From contig NZ_JRYR02000002.1 in the NCBI RefSeq assembly GCF_000807855.2, forward strand, positions 635,756 through 699,755: a DNA stretch of 64,000 bases, read 5' to 3'. A program made the position numbers and the translations under genes. This DNA comes from Flammeovirga pacifica (GTDB lineage Bacteria; Bacteroidota; Bacteroidia; Cytophagales; Flammeovirgaceae). The notes under the pieces were generated by a model. It ran no database searches and had not been told where the DNA came from. It saw only the letters and a list, made by a program, of their open reading frames with translations. Below are positions 43,416 to 53,676 of this stretch, in pieces (position 1 is the stretch's first letter; the number at the start of each line of letters is the position of its first letter).

Positions 43416-45605
43416 TTATTTCAAAATTCTAATTTCTGTACGTCTATTTTTTTGATGTTGATACTCTGTACATTCAATACAATCTATTGCTGTGTCATCT
43501 TCACCAAAATATCCTAATACGAGTCGATCTTTATGAATTCCTCTTTGTACTAAATAATTCATAGCCGATTCCACTCTTCTTAAGGAAAGTTGCATATTAT
43601 AACCTTCGGTTCCACGTATATCGCAATGGGCATGTAACTCGGCTCTAAGATTTTGATTCTGATCTAAATAATCATAGACTTCATTTAGCGTCATCTTTGC
43701 ATCTGAGGTAAGTCTTGGTGAATCGAAAGGATAATATATATTTTCTATGTTGACAATATTTTGTTTTGAATTAGGTCTTAGATAAATATCTTGATATATA
43801 ATTCCGTATCTATCTGGTGTAGGATTTGTTATTTTTACATTGGCTGTACCATATTCATCCGCACTACCAATTAAATAATTATCATCAGGTAATTTTGTGA
43901 GAATCATACTATAATGCCCCCCTTCTGTTTGACCAATAGAACGAATTCTTGTAGAATCATTATCAAAAAGGAATACTTCAGAATTCATGATTCTTTCATT
44001 TGTATGTGCATTTAAGACATCACCCACCAATTGTAAATTTTGTCCTTTCACCAATTCAATGATTATAATATTATTGGTTTTTTTGATGGATCCAACGGGT
44101 ACTTCTTTGTATTTATATATTTGTGACATTGCAGCCACACTTAGTAATTCTTGTTTTTCTCTACTATTAAATTTTACATATCCTGTTTCATCTGTAATAA
44201 ACTGATGTATTGCCATATACTGCTTATCATAACATTCAACAATAACATTTTCAATAGGTTTACGAGTTATACTATCAATTACAAAAACGATAAAATCTGA
44301 TGGACGAGATTTAAAATGATAAATATCATCAGAGCCTCTACCTCCAAATCGATTGGATGTAAAAAAGCCTTCGATATAACCTTTTGATTTTTTTTCTGGT
44401 ATAAATGTAATTCCAAAATCATCTGTTGGAGAATTTATAGGAGCCCCTAAATTTTCAATACTTATTATTTCTCCTTCTTTTAATACAGCTTTAAAAATAT
44501 CTAATCCACCTAAACCAATGTGCCTATCTGATGAAAAATATAATGTGTTCTCATCATAGACATAAGGGAACATATCATTACCTGAGGTATTGATGATGTC
44601 TCCCAAATTTTCAGGCTCAGACCATGAACCATTGTCTTGAATTTCTGATTTATATAAATCAACACCTCCATAACCTCCTGGTTTGTCTGAGGCAAAAATC
44701 ATTGTTTGACCATAATTGAGTAATGTGGGATGACCCACCGAATAATTGGGGTTATTGATATTTATTGGACTTGGTTTAGTAAATTCATGTGTTTCTGGAT
44801 TATATATAGATTCATCAATTTGTAAATGATGTATTGCTTGATTATTCTCATCTCTAATATTTTGATTTGGGATGTTAACGGTCATGTACATCTTATTTGT
44901 GAGTGTATCTAGAACAGATTGTCCAACATGAAAATCTCTTAATACTTGGGTATGTAATATTTCACTTTCTTCATATACTCCTAAATCATTTTTCTCTACA
45001 TAATGTAAATCTAAAAATTGTTCACCATCTCTATTGTGAATGTTATTTTTGACATGATCTCTCCTTGAAGAAGAGAAGATCAACCCATCAAAAAATACCA
45101 AAGGATTCATGTCTTTAAATTCAGAATTAAAGACAAGGTTATCTATCTTATAAGCATGCTTATTTTTTTGTAAAGCTGTAAGGTAATCTGATTGGCATGA
45201 TAAAAATAAATCCCTGACATCTTCATCATCTGCATTATTAAATAAATATTTCTCAAATGCATTCCCTGCTTTACCATAAAGACCAAGACATTTTGCCATT
45301 AATCCATAATTTAAATAAACGTAATCGCTTCCTTCCCATTTCTTATTTAAAAGCCCCTGATAGGCATTTAATGCTTTACGGTATTTGTTTGTCTGTTGGT
45401 AGCACATTCCAAGCTTGAACCTGGCTACCACATCGAGACTATTCACTTTTTCAAAATTTTCTATGGCTAAGACATATTCTTTATTTTTGTAATACTTATC
45501 TGCTCTAGCCAAAAGGGTTTCTTTTTTCTGAGCAAAAGATAGCGTACTTAACAGAAAGCAGAATGCCGCTATAAATAACAATTCTTTTTTTAAGGTGCTC
45601 ATCAT
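43416..45605 (-). CDS. TPR-PD40-OmpA protein of the T9SS/PorP module
   Basis: The 729-residue protein has a signal peptide (ends LSFAQ), TPR repeats (about 28-140, YYKNKEYVLAIENFEKV), a PD40 propeller (about 155-420, with GGVDLYKS and GGLDIFKA blades), a carboxypeptidase-regulatory-like beta domain and a C-terminal OmpA domain (about 615-729; AHCDIRGTEGYNMQLSLRRVES in parts). In T9SS-associated operons such proteins (PorE/SprE-like neighbours) anchor PorP/SprF machinery to peptidoglycan. Its start overlaps the stop of the PorP gene by one base (TAATG). It is the last gene of the operon. Confidence 0.92.
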   Translation of the reverse strand: MMSTLKKELLFIAAFCFLLSTLSFAQKKETLLARADKYYKNKEYVLAIENFEKVNSLDVVARFKLGMCYQQTNKYRKALNAYQGLLNKKWEGSDYVYLNYGLMAKCLGLYGKAGNAFEKYLFNNADDEDVRDLFLSCQSDYLTALQKNKHAYKIDNLVFNSEFKDMNPLVFFDGLIFSSSRRDHVKNNIHNRDGEQFLDLHYVEKNDLGVYEESEILHTQVLRDFHVGQSVLDTLTNKMYMTVNIPNQNIRDENNQAIHHLQIDESIYNPETHEFTKPSPININNPNYSVGHPTLLNYGQTMIFASDKPGGYGGVDLYKSEIQDNGSWSEPENLGDIINTSGNDMFPYVYDENTLYFSSDRHIGLGGLDIFKAVLKEGEIISIENLGAPINSPTDDFGITFIPEKKSKGYIEGFFTSNRFGGRGSDDIYHFKSRPSDFIVFVIDSITRKPIENVIVECYDKQYMAIHQFITDETGYVKFNSREKQELLSVAAMSQIYKYKEVPVGSIKKTNNIIIIELVKGQNLQLVGDVLNAHTNERIMNSEVFLFDNDSTRIRSIGQTEGGHYSMILTKLPDDNYLIGSADEYGTANVKITNPTPDRYGIIYQDIYLRPNSKQNIVNIENIYYPFDSPRLTSDAKMTLNEVYDYLDQNQNLRAELHAHCDIRGTEGYNMQLSLRRVESAMNYLVQRGIHKDRLVLGYFGEDDTAIDCIECTEYQHQKNRRTEIRILK

Positions 45606-46525
45606 TAAAAATATCTTGGACTTGTAACAATATTAGATCTTCCTTTAGTAGGTAAATTAATACCTAACAGAATTTCATGTGTTCCAGAGGTGTGGTTACT
45701 GATTTCGGTGAATGGATAATCATAAGCATATCCTATCCTGAATCTTTCTTTTAAAACTATTTGTGACATTAATGCGATACCATCTTCAGATCTGTAAGAA
45801 GCACCCAACCACAACATTTTTTGGAAAATAAATGTAGCAGTGATATCAGCTTGTAAATTTGCATTGGATACCTTTTTCAATAGTACAGATGGTACAAAAT
45901 CAACATGTTCAGATAAGAAGAAATGGACACCTGCTTTTACAAAAATATGTCTTCTATACAGACTTTCATTAGCAGTAGTTTGTGTCATTTCTGTTTCTAG
46001 CATTGTTGGAATGGAGAAACTTACATAGTATTTATCATTATATAAATACAATCCGAATCCTGTGTTAAACTTAGAAAGTGATTCATTACCAGAATTAAAT
46101 ACAGGATCATTGGTATTTTGTAGTCTTAAATCAGCCCAATTATGCTTGAAATTTAACATCGTTAAATATAGTCCAAATGATAAAGTTAAGCCGTTATCAT
46201 TTACTGGTAGATGATAAGCAAAAGCTCCTTGAACAGTGTTATTAGTACTAATGCCAATTTTATCATTCACAAAATTTAATCCTACTCCCATTTTTCCTTT
46301 CATTATAGGAGAGTGAGCAGAAAAATTTATAGTAGTAGGTGCTCCTTCATAATTTGTCCATTGCTTTCTAAAAAGCATAAGACAATCTATACCTTCTTTT
46401 GTGCCAGCAAAAGCAGGGTTAATAGCTAAGGTATTATAAGCATACTGAGAAAACATTGGCATCTGTTGAGCAAATGAAAAAGATGTCATTCCCAATATGA
46501 AGTATAGAAAGATTATTTTTTTCAT
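45605..46525 (-). CDS. PorP/SprF family outer-membrane protein
   Basis: The 306-residue barrel protein has a signal peptide (ends FSFAQ) followed by the family signature MPMFSQYAYNTLAINPAFAG. It continues with RKQWTNYEGAPTTINFSAHSP and a C-terminal strand-rich barrel. PorP/SprF proteins are T9SS partners needed for secretion or surface anchoring of particular cargo, typically the SprB-like adhesin encoded next to them. Here the neighbour is a large T9SS type B cargo (46531-49725), 5 bp upstream. The OmpA protein follows with a one-base overlap. The three form the classic cargo-PorP-OmpA set. Confidence 0.95.
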   Translation of the reverse strand: MKKIIFLYFILGMTSFSFAQQMPMFSQYAYNTLAINPAFAGTKEGIDCLMLFRKQWTNYEGAPTTINFSAHSPIMKGKMGVGLNFVNDKIGISTNNTVQGAFAYHLPVNDNGLTLSFGLYLTMLNFKHNWADLRLQNTNDPVFNSGNESLSKFNTGFGLYLYNDKYYVSFSIPTMLETEMTQTTANESLYRRHIFVKAGVHFFLSEHVDFVPSVLLKKVSNANLQADITATFIFQKMLWLGASYRSEDGIALMSQIVLKERFRIGYAYDYPFTEISNHTSGTHEILLGINLPTKGRSNIVTSPRYF

Positions 46526-46530
46526 CGGTT

Positions 46531-49500
46531 TTATCTTTTAATGACTACAAAGCCGTTGTAACTATATTCTTTAGATAATCTGACTTTTAGAATGTAATAA
46601 TAAGTACCGTCCGGTAGAGGTTGGCCGCTATCATTACTTCCGTCCCAAGTATTTAAATATTCTGTTTTTGTATATACAGGTTGTCCCCATCTATTATAAA
46701 TGGTTAGAGTATTATTGGTGTATTCTCTAATACCTTCGATAACAAAAGTTTCATTGGCATCATCCCCATTAGGAGAAAAACCTGAATAGAAAATCAAGTT
46801 TGGTTCTTCTAAATTTTCACAGTCTCCACAATCATTTAACTTGATCACTAAAAGACCATTTCGGCAATCACCGTTCGGATTACAAACTGTATAATACACA
46901 TGGTCTATTGTATCATTTTCGGAAAGGTTATCAGGAGCAGTATAACATACATTGGTATTATCTACAGAAGTCAAAGCTCCGGTTACTTTTCCTTTCACTA
47001 GAGGATCACCATTCACTGGATTCCAATTCAAACCGCTTTCATCCAACCTATCTTGGATGAGCATACAATAATCTGTTCCCTTGTTTACAGTCACCGTATC
47101 AATCCAAAAATCTGTATTTACAGATGTGACAACACCTGTTTGATCCTCCACGTGGATGATTACCAGTGCTATATCCGATAATTGAGGATTATCTTTATCA
47201 TATATTCTATATGTAAGTACATCTAACCCTGTAAAATCTTGGTTAGGGGTATATGTAATAATCGGAGCATTTTCAAAGAAGTTTATTGAAGCAGTACCTG
47301 ACTGAGGAGGCACAACAAAACTAGTTCTTACACTGTCAATAGTTCCGTCAGAATCACTATCATTAGGTAGTATCAAAATATTGACGGTTGTATTAAAAGG
47401 AACATCTACGGTATCATTTAATGCTAATGGCGGTTCATTAGACCCTGTTATTGTATTTGGACCTGCAGGATCTTGTACATTTACAGTAACAATAGATGTA
47501 TCACAAAGTGCAGGAATAGAATTATCACATATCTGATAAATAACATCATATGTTCCTATAAAATCTGGATCCGGTATATTTTCAATTTTACCATCTACTA
47601 ACCGAACAGTTGCAGTGTCCGATAATGGTTTTTCAATAATGGTTAAAGTGGACGGTTGAATAGGGTTACTTCCTTCAGTATCATTTAATAAAGGATCTAG
47701 AATTACACCCTCACCTGGAAAGGTATTCATTTGATCACCATTGGCAGTGGGTGGTGTTTCTCTTGTATCAATAATAAATGAACCTTCATCACATAACGCA
47801 GGTGATCCATTATCACAAATTCTAAATTCTATTGTATCTACACCAATAAAATCAGGATCAGGTGATAAATTAATTACGCCAAGATTATTTACTAAATTCA
47901 GATCAGGATCTGGTGTATTTAGTAATTCTATATTTCTGATGTTTAAATTTCCATCAGGATCTGTACCCAGGGTAGTTACTGGTATGCCATTCAATAATAC
48001 ATCAGCAGTAAGTGGTATTTCTAGATTATCTTGCGCTACAGGTGGGTTATTATTATCGGTTTGTGTTCTTATGACAACTATACCGTTATCACATGTTTGA
48101 GGAGATCCATTATCACATGCTGTATAATAGATTGTATCGAGCTCTACATACCCTAATATTCCCATTGCCTTTATGGTTGGGAGGTTGAATGTATTAATAA
48201 ACATATTTGGGTTTGAGAGGGAATCAACACGAATGGTCACATTTGAAACATCTTCATCGTCTTCTATGAGATCAATTACTTGAAAATTAGAAACAATATT
48301 GGGCTGTACATTTATTATTGTATCTCTAGCTACAATCTGTTCATTAATTTCAGCTCTATTAATCACAATACTACCTTGATCACACAAACCTTCTGTATCA
48401 CATATTTGGAAAGATACCGTTTCGCTTCCTATCCAAGTAGAGGTAGGATTAACATTGATACTTCCACCATCTGTAGTAATATTTAAATCAGGATCTGGTG
48501 TAGAAGTAATCGTAATACTTGTTGGATTTAAATTATTATCAGGGTCAACACCCAAAGTTGAAATAGGAATACCATTATCTATTACATCTTGTGTAAGAGG
48601 TATTGCGTAATTCTCTACTGCAATTGGTGGTACATTAGTATTTGAATACTGAATAACAATATTCGCTGTATCACAAGAAGATGGAAAACCTGTATCACAA
48701 ACAGTGTACTTAACGGTATCCATCACCCAAACTAATGAAGGAGTGGTAATATTAATATTAGGAAAACCCTCAACAACAGTGAAATTATTGTTGGTTTTTT
48801 CTAAGATCGTAAAAGTTACTTCATCTGGTCTTTCATCTACAATTAAATTTCTAAGATCAAAAGGTAATGTTGTATTTTCATTCGCTCCTATAACAGTATC
48901 ATTGGCTACAACAGGTGTATTTACTATTCCATTCCAGGTTGTAATATTAGGTATTGGATCTGCTTTAACATAAAATACAGCATCATTGTAATCATAATCG
49001 GTCACCTCCATATTATCTTCTACACAAAGTAAAAAATCGTTTTCAGGAGTTTGATCGTAATCGAATATCACAAAATGTTGTAAGAAATTAATTTGCAATC
49101 CGCCAGGTGAAACTACATTTGCATTTAAATTTTCATTTGAATGTAATGTATACCGACCTGATGTTATTGCATCAATTTTATTAGCAGCAAATGGATCCCA
49201 CCCTTGTGATACGATAAAAAAAGCAATTACGGTACCTTTCGTAAAGTAACCGATGTGTAATTTAAAACCGTTATTTATAGTATTTTCTGTATCAAGTTTT
49301 GGGAAAATTATTGTCTTAGTGCTCTCAATATCTGAAGGTAATGTAGGTGGATTTAGATAATTGTAGGTATAATATCCTAAAGTATTAAACCATTCCGCAT
49401 CTTCATACATTAACGTAACAAATACATCACCATCTTCCAATACAATAAAATTATTATTATTTTCTTGCAAGAAAGATGTTCCTCCATTAGCCATTGTATC

Positions 49501-49725
49501 TTGAACTAGAGTCTGTAATGCAATAGTTTCTGCAATTGGTATTAGGGCTGTACTTTTTACATAAGTACCTTCTGGACGGCCACCATCATTCCATGATTCT
49601 GAAGCATTAGGATTATCTCCTAGTACCTTATAAGTATAGGCCGCCATAATCCCAAACCCAGTTAGAACGGAACAGATGATGGCGATACCTACTATATATA
49701 TATATTTATTTCTTTTCATGTTCAT
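46531..49725 (-). CDS. Large T9SS type B adhesin with Ig-like repeats
   Basis: The product is about 1,064 residues from the ATG at 49725. The frame is open to 49800, but that part overlaps the upstream glycosyltransferase. A signal/anchor helix is followed by a DUF4114-like domain (about 35-260, ending YDYNDAVFYVKA). Seven Ig/cadherin-like repeats follow (about 270-950), most with a Cys pair of the type CDNGSPxxCD. The C-terminal 85 residues are the gliding-motility-associated type B domain: SGFSPNGDDANETFVI, YNRWGQPVY, LPDGTYYYILKV. The T9SS uses this tail to secrete and anchor cargo. The gene lies in one operon with PorP/SprF and OmpA below and glycosyltransferases above. Confidence 0.92.
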   Translation of the reverse strand: MNMKRNKYIYIVGIAIICSVLTGFGIMAAYTYKVLGDNPNASESWNDGGRPEGTYVKSTALIPIAETIALQTLVQDTMANGGTSFLQENNNNFIVLEDGDVFVTLMYEDAEWFNTLGYYTYNYLNPPTLPSDIESTKTIIFPKLDTENTINNGFKLHIGYFTKGTVIAFFIVSQGWDPFAANKIDAITSGRYTLHSNENLNANVVSPGGLQINFLQHFVIFDYDQTPENDFLLCVEDNMEVTDYDYNDAVFYVKADPIPNITTWNGIVNTPVVANDTVIGANENTTLPFDLRNLIVDERPDEVTFTILEKTNNNFTVVEGFPNINITTPSLVWVMDTVKYTVCDTGFPSSCDTANIVIQYSNTNVPPIAVENYAIPLTQDVIDNGIPISTLGVDPDNNLNPTSITITSTPDPDLNITTDGGSINVNPTSTWIGSETVSFQICDTEGLCDQGSIVINRAEINEQIVARDTIINVQPNIVSNFQVIDLIEDDEDVSNVTIRVDSLSNPNMFINTFNLPTIKAMGILGYVELDTIYYTACDNGSPQTCDNGIVVIRTQTDNNNPPVAQDNLEIPLTADVLLNGIPVTTLGTDPDGNLNIRNIELLNTPDPDLNLVNNLGVINLSPDPDFIGVDTIEFRICDNGSPALCDEGSFIIDTRETPPTANGDQMNTFPGEGVILDPLLNDTEGSNPIQPSTLTIIEKPLSDTATVRLVDGKIENIPDPDFIGTYDVIYQICDNSIPALCDTSIVTVNVQDPAGPNTITGSNEPPLALNDTVDVPFNTTVNILILPNDSDSDGTIDSVRTSFVVPPQSGTASINFFENAPIITYTPNQDFTGLDVLTYRIYDKDNPQLSDIALVIIHVEDQTGVVTSVNTDFWIDTVTVNKGTDYCMLIQDRLDESGLNWNPVNGDPLVKGKVTGALTSVDNTNVCYTAPDNLSENDTIDHVYYTVCNPNGDCRNGLLVIKLNDCGDCENLEEPNLIFYSGFSPNGDDANETFVIEGIREYTNNTLTIYNRWGQPVYTKTEYLNTWDGSNDSGQPLPDGTYYYILKVRLSKEYSYNGFVVIKR

Positions 49726-49726
49726 A

Positions 49727-50920
49727 TTATTTTCTAATTGCTTTCTCCCAAACAGCTGATTGGTTTCCAAATAGGTACCTCCAGAAACCGAGTAAAGCAC
49801 AATAGTTCATTAGTGCATAATAATATGGTAACATGATTAATTTTGATGGGGTCCAGTATTTTTTTACGATGTGAACACCAATTGCAATCGCATACAATAT
49901 ACTTTGGGCTATAAATAATAAGGAATATATGAGGTGATCGTTAAGAGATAAATACAAAGAAATAGCATAAATTACGGGTAACGCAAATGGTACAAATAAC
50001 CATCTAAGCACTCGATGTGAGACATATTGGAATGTCACCCAACCCCACTTGAATATATTTAGTAAAGGGAGTAAAGTAAATATGATTTGAAAACCTCCTG
50101 CCGCTATTCTTATTTTTCTTTTCATTTCTTCTGTAACACTAGCAGAAGAGTCTTCAGAAGCATAAGCATTCGGTTCATAAGCTACACGATAACCTTTCAT
50201 CAAAATTTTCATAGAGATATAAAAATCATCTAAAATCATATTTTGAGGAATCTTCGGGTATAATTTAGTTCTAAAGGCAATCAGTTCTCCTGCACCTCCC
50301 ATTACAGAAGTGAGTTCTGAATCTAATTTCTTTAAAAAAGATTCATATTTCCAATAAGCACCTTCACCTGATGAAGCTAAATCTCCATCTTCTTGCAATA
50401 CACGTTTTTCTCCGCAAACACATCCAACTTTGGGGTCTAAAAATTGACACACAATCTGTTTTATAGCTTGATCATTTAAAATAGTATTTGCATCTGTGCA
50501 TATTGTTATGGAAGTTTCTATTTGATCGATAACTCTATTGATTGCCGCGGATTTACCCGCTCTTTCATTATTATGGAAAAGTCGAATAGAATGTCCTGCT
50601 TTTTGAAATGCTTTGATTACTTGAGGAGTATTATCTGTACTTCCATCTGCTACTATCACAATATCAAGCAATTCCTTAGGGTAATCTAAGTTTAAAGAAT
50701 TAGTAATTTTATTTTTTAGAATATCAGCTTCATTATAACAGGGAATTACTAAAGATACTCTGGAGGTCAATAAAGTCTTTTTATCTAAAGACCTTTTACC
50801 TTTAATGATGTTTTTGATTTTAACAATGCAAAACAACACAATTGGATAGCCAATCACCGAATAGAAAACAATAAATAAGCTAATCCAAAAAATATATTTT
50901 AATACAATTAGGTCAATCAT
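49727..50920 (-). CDS. Membrane GT2 glycosyltransferase
   Basis: The 397-residue protein has an N-terminal transmembrane helix (about 8-30), a GT2 domain (about 55-270) with SLVIPCYNEADIL, VIVADGSTDNTPQV, the metal motif TDAN and the acceptor motif LDDFYISMKI, and C-terminal transmembrane helices (about 275-390). A canonical QxxRW is not visible; KRKIRIAAGGFQ takes the corresponding place. It probably extends a lipid-linked or polysaccharide chain at the inner membrane. Its stop lies one base before the start of the adhesin gene, which strongly suggests co-transcription. Confidence 0.9.
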   Translation of the reverse strand: MIDLIVLKYIFWISLFIVFYSVIGYPIVLFCIVKIKNIIKGKRSLDKKTLLTSRVSLVIPCYNEADILKNKITNSLNLDYPKELLDIVIVADGSTDNTPQVIKAFQKAGHSIRLFHNNERAGKSAAINRVIDQIETSITICTDANTILNDQAIKQIVCQFLDPKVGCVCGEKRVLQEDGDLASSGEGAYWKYESFLKKLDSELTSVMGGAGELIAFRTKLYPKIPQNMILDDFYISMKILMKGYRVAYEPNAYASEDSSASVTEEMKRKIRIAAGGFQIIFTLLPLLNIFKWGWVTFQYVSHRVLRWLFVPFALPVIYAISLYLSLNDHLIYSLLFIAQSILYAIAIGVHIVKKYWTPSKLIMLPYYYALMNYCALLGFWRYLFGNQSAVWEKAIRK

Positions 50921-50958
50921 TTTAAAAGTAGTAGTAGGTTGAAATAAGAATATAAAAA

Positions 50959-51891
50959 CTACCTGAATTGTAATCCTTTATCAGGTTCTAAAGTATTTGG
51001 GTTCTTGATGTAATTTAGTGCATCACGATACCCCGAAAGTAATGGTGGTATTAAATTTCTTTTATTAGAACTAAAAAATAACGTGACATATCTTTTTGGT
51101 AAAGAGAATAATAAGCAAAAAGAAATGAATAATAAAAAGTAGAGATTTCTAGTAGATTTTTTCATGAATATAATACGATTACGTGCAATAAAGTATTCCT
51201 TTAAAGGACTATCTTTTCCTACACTCATAGACTCTTTATGAAAAATCTCAGCTGTACCGATAAACATTGATTTTAGTTGATGTTTATGAAAAGAGGCTGT
51301 CCAGTCAAGTTCTTCATAGTATAAAAAAAACTCTAATGGCATTAACCCTACTTTATCAATATGTTCTCTTTTTGTCATCATGGCTGCACCATGTATATAT
51401 CCTGTTTCATAAGATGTGTCATATTGATGTTCATCCACTTCTAGGTTTCCAATCGTTGCATTTCTACCTGTTATGGGACTTACTAGGGTATAACCCGCAT
51501 ATTGAATAATGTTTTTCTGATCATAATATTTAATTTTGGGGCTTACAATACCTATCGTATGGTCTTGCAAAGCATTTACTAAAGGATCGATACTTGTTTC
51601 TAACAACTCCGTATCGTTATTAACAAGATACAAAAATTCTCCCGTAGCTTTTTCAATTCCAAGGTTATTCCCCGCCGAAAATCCTATATTTTCTTCATTG
51701 TGTATAACGACAACATCATGCAAGACCTCTTGATAACGACTTGGGTCGCAATGATCACTTCCAAGCTCCACTACAATAACTTCTAAATCATTACGATTTA
51801 AGGTTTTGATTGACCTCAACATATCTAGTGTAATTTCTAGATTAAAGAAATTAATTGTAATAATCGATATCAATCCTTTTTGCATTTTCAT
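50959..51891 (-). CDS. GT2 glycosyltransferase, rhamnosyltransferase-like
   Basis: The 310-residue product has a GT2 fold of the WbbL/rhamnosyltransferase type: ISIITINFFNLEITLDMLRS, VVELGSDHCDPS, the donor loop YLVNNDTEL, GAAMMTKREHIDKVG and the catalytic region FLYYEELDWTASFHKH, quoted in parts. I start it at 51891 (MKMQKG), one base after the upstream stop. The frame is open to 51921. A short hydrophobic segment near the C-terminus could tether it to the membrane. It is one of five glycosyltransferases in the operon. Confidence 0.9.
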   Translation of the reverse strand: MKMQKGLISIITINFFNLEITLDMLRSIKTLNRNDLEVIVVELGSDHCDPSRYQEVLHDVVVIHNEENIGFSAGNNLGIEKATGEFLYLVNNDTELLETSIDPLVNALQDHTIGIVSPKIKYYDQKNIIQYAGYTLVSPITGRNATIGNLEVDEHQYDTSYETGYIHGAAMMTKREHIDKVGLMPLEFFLYYEELDWTASFHKHQLKSMFIGTAEIFHKESMSVGKDSPLKEYFIARNRIIFMKKSTRNLYFLLFISFCLLFSLPKRYVTLFFSSNKRNLIPPLLSGYRDALNYIKNPNTLEPDKGLQFR

Positions 51892-51892
51892 C

Positions 51893-52507
51893 TTATATCT
51901 TCTCCCATTGTTGTGTTTCAAAATTATATTTTTTTACTAATCTTGCAGGGTTACCTATGGCAATATGATAATCAGGTATAGACTTAGTTACTACAGAACC
52001 TCCTCCAATAATACAATGTTTACCTATTGTCACTCCTGCTACAATTGTACTATTAGCACCAATCCAACTATTAGATTTTATAAGGATAGGTGCAACAGAA
52101 ACTCCTTGATCAACTATAGGTTTGGAAACATCTTCATAATTATGATTCAAGCCAGACATTACAATGTTTTGAGCTAATATTACTTTATCCTCAATGGTTA
52201 CAGGGCCAATCAGGGTATCACCTATTCCAATCACACAGCCCTCTCCTATGACTACATCGCCAACAGCATTGTTCACAGTAGCGAAAGATTCAATAATCGT
52301 CTTATTTCCTACCTCAAACTTGTTGAATGGGAAGATATCTTTTCGACTACCATTTCTAATAACTGATGACCAAGCAACTTTATGGACAAAAGGATTCCAC
52401 AACAACTTCACCCATAAGCGAGGTTGATATTGATGAACTATTAATCCATGTATAAATTTCTTTAATACCGGATTATCTTGAAGTGCATTTTTAAGTGTTT
52501 GAATCAT
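51893..52507 (-). CDS. Hexapeptide-repeat acyltransferase (LbH)
   Basis: The 204-residue protein forms a left-handed beta helix, seen as repeated hexapeptides (VIGEGCVIGIGDTLIGPVTI in parts, then SWIGANSTIVAGVTIGKHCIIGGGSVV). It ends with the usual AIGNPARLVKKY tail of sugar O-acetyltransferases. A catalytic His in NHNYED and the loop before the repeats also fit. The ATG at 52507 overlaps the upstream glycosyltransferase stop by four bases (ATGA), which fixes the start. It most likely O- or N-acetylates a sugar of the repeat unit. Confidence 0.92.
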   Translation of the reverse strand: MIQTLKNALQDNPVLKKFIHGLIVHQYQPRLWVKLLWNPFVHKVAWSSVIRNGSRKDIFPFNKFEVGNKTIIESFATVNNAVGDVVIGEGCVIGIGDTLIGPVTIEDKVILAQNIVMSGLNHNYEDVSKPIVDQGVSVAPILIKSNSWIGANSTIVAGVTIGKHCIIGGGSVVTKSIPDYHIAIGNPARLVKKYNFETQQWEKI

Positions 52508-53676
52508 TGTTCTATTATTGAAATAAAATCCTTTGCACGATGCGACCAATCATTGGATTGTGCAAATAACCTTCTTTCTTCAATTTCTGTTTCGGTTGCA
52601 GAACTTCGATGAATTCCTTGTAAAAAGGTTGTACTATTTTGATAAGAAACGACCTTACCTTTGAAGGTCCTAAGATCTGTAAACTCAGATGTAATTACAG
52701 GTTTTCCTAAAGTTAGATATTCATTGATTTTTAAAGGATAAATACATTTTGTCAATTCATTTTTGACAAAAGGAATCATACATACATCTGCATAAAATAA
52801 ATAATGTGGTACCTCTTCTGCTGTTTTTGGGCCAAGAAAAAACACATTTTCTTCTTCTCTTAGCTCTTTACCTGCAAATTCTCTTTCATTGATAGGACCG
52901 ATAAAAATATATTGGATTGACCTATCTTGTTGAGCCACTTTTTTCAATAATGGGTAATCAATTCTTAATCCTAAATTACCTACATAAACGACTTTTTTAC
53001 CATTAATTTTTAAATATTCTTTCGGAACTATATAATGGTCCAATTGGAACTGAGAATAGTCTGCTCCATTATGAACTACTTCGGTATTTGGGTTGATTTT
53101 TTTAAGGTTCTCTTTTAGTTGATCTGAAGTAGTTACAATTTGATCAACCACTTTTGAGACTTCTTTTTCTGCTTTCACTCCATGTTTAGCTATATATCTT
53201 TCACCAGACATTAAGTCTACACAATGATATAAATATTTTAACGGTGGGTATTTTTTTAAATTTAAATGATAAACGGGGTTAAATGAATTAATGTAATAGT
53301 AGTCAGACACATCATAATAGGAAAGGACTTTAAACAGAGTACCTTTAATGATACTATGATTAATTTTTTTTAGTGTATCGTAGAGCACCCCTTCAGATAA
53401 AAAATTAATAGGAAAAACTGTTTTAGGGGTCACATTAATAAAGTTTGGCAATTCTTTGTAAGGTTGACAAACACGAATTCCATTTTGAAAGGCATTTTTT
53501 CTAAACTCAAGTTCTTTTTGGTACGTTTTAGCATATTTGTCCTTGAACGTATAAGGATGATCTAAATAAAATACCTTTCGGTCCCTAGCCCATTCTTTGG
53601 CTAAGGCCAGGGATGTTGCACCATACTTTTCATCAAAGCGTGTTAATCCCTGCATTACTATAGGGAGGTTACTCAT
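52504..53676 (-). CDS. Glycosyltransferase, GT1/GT4-like (TuaH-type)
   Basis: The 390-residue soluble enzyme has two Rossmann domains of the GT-B fold. The N-terminal region (MQGLTRFDEKYGATSLALA) resembles TuaH-type glycosyltransferases. The C-terminal domain has VVYVGNLGLRIDYPLLKKV, IGPINE, and a donor-sugar site ending in YADVCMIPFVKNELTKCIYPLKINEYLTLGKPVI, quoted in parts. The E of LKINEYL is the catalytic/donor acid of the EX7E-like motif. It overlaps the next gene by 4 bp on both sides, confirming one translation unit with the GT2 at 53673 and the acyltransferase. Confidence 0.87.
   Translation of the reverse strand: MSNLPIVMQGLTRFDEKYGATSLALAKEWARDRKVFYLDHPYTFKDKYAKTYQKELEFRKNAFQNGIRVCQPYKELPNFINVTPKTVFPINFLSEGVLYDTLKKINHSIIKGTLFKVLSYYDVSDYYYINSFNPVYHLNLKKYPPLKYLYHCVDLMSGERYIAKHGVKAEKEVSKVVDQIVTTSDQLKENLKKINPNTEVVHNGADYSQFQLDHYIVPKEYLKINGKKVVYVGNLGLRIDYPLLKKVAQQDRSIQYIFIGPINEREFAGKELREEENVFFLGPKTAEEVPHYLFYADVCMIPFVKNELTKCIYPLKINEYLTLGKPVITSEFTDLRTFKGKVVSYQNSTTFLQGIHRSSATETEIEERRLFAQSNDWSHRAKDFISIIEQ

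Noticed and set aside
49726-49800. N-terminal extension of the T9SS adhesin
   Set aside because: It overlaps the end of the upstream glycosyltransferase, and the signal helix starts only after the ATG at 49725.
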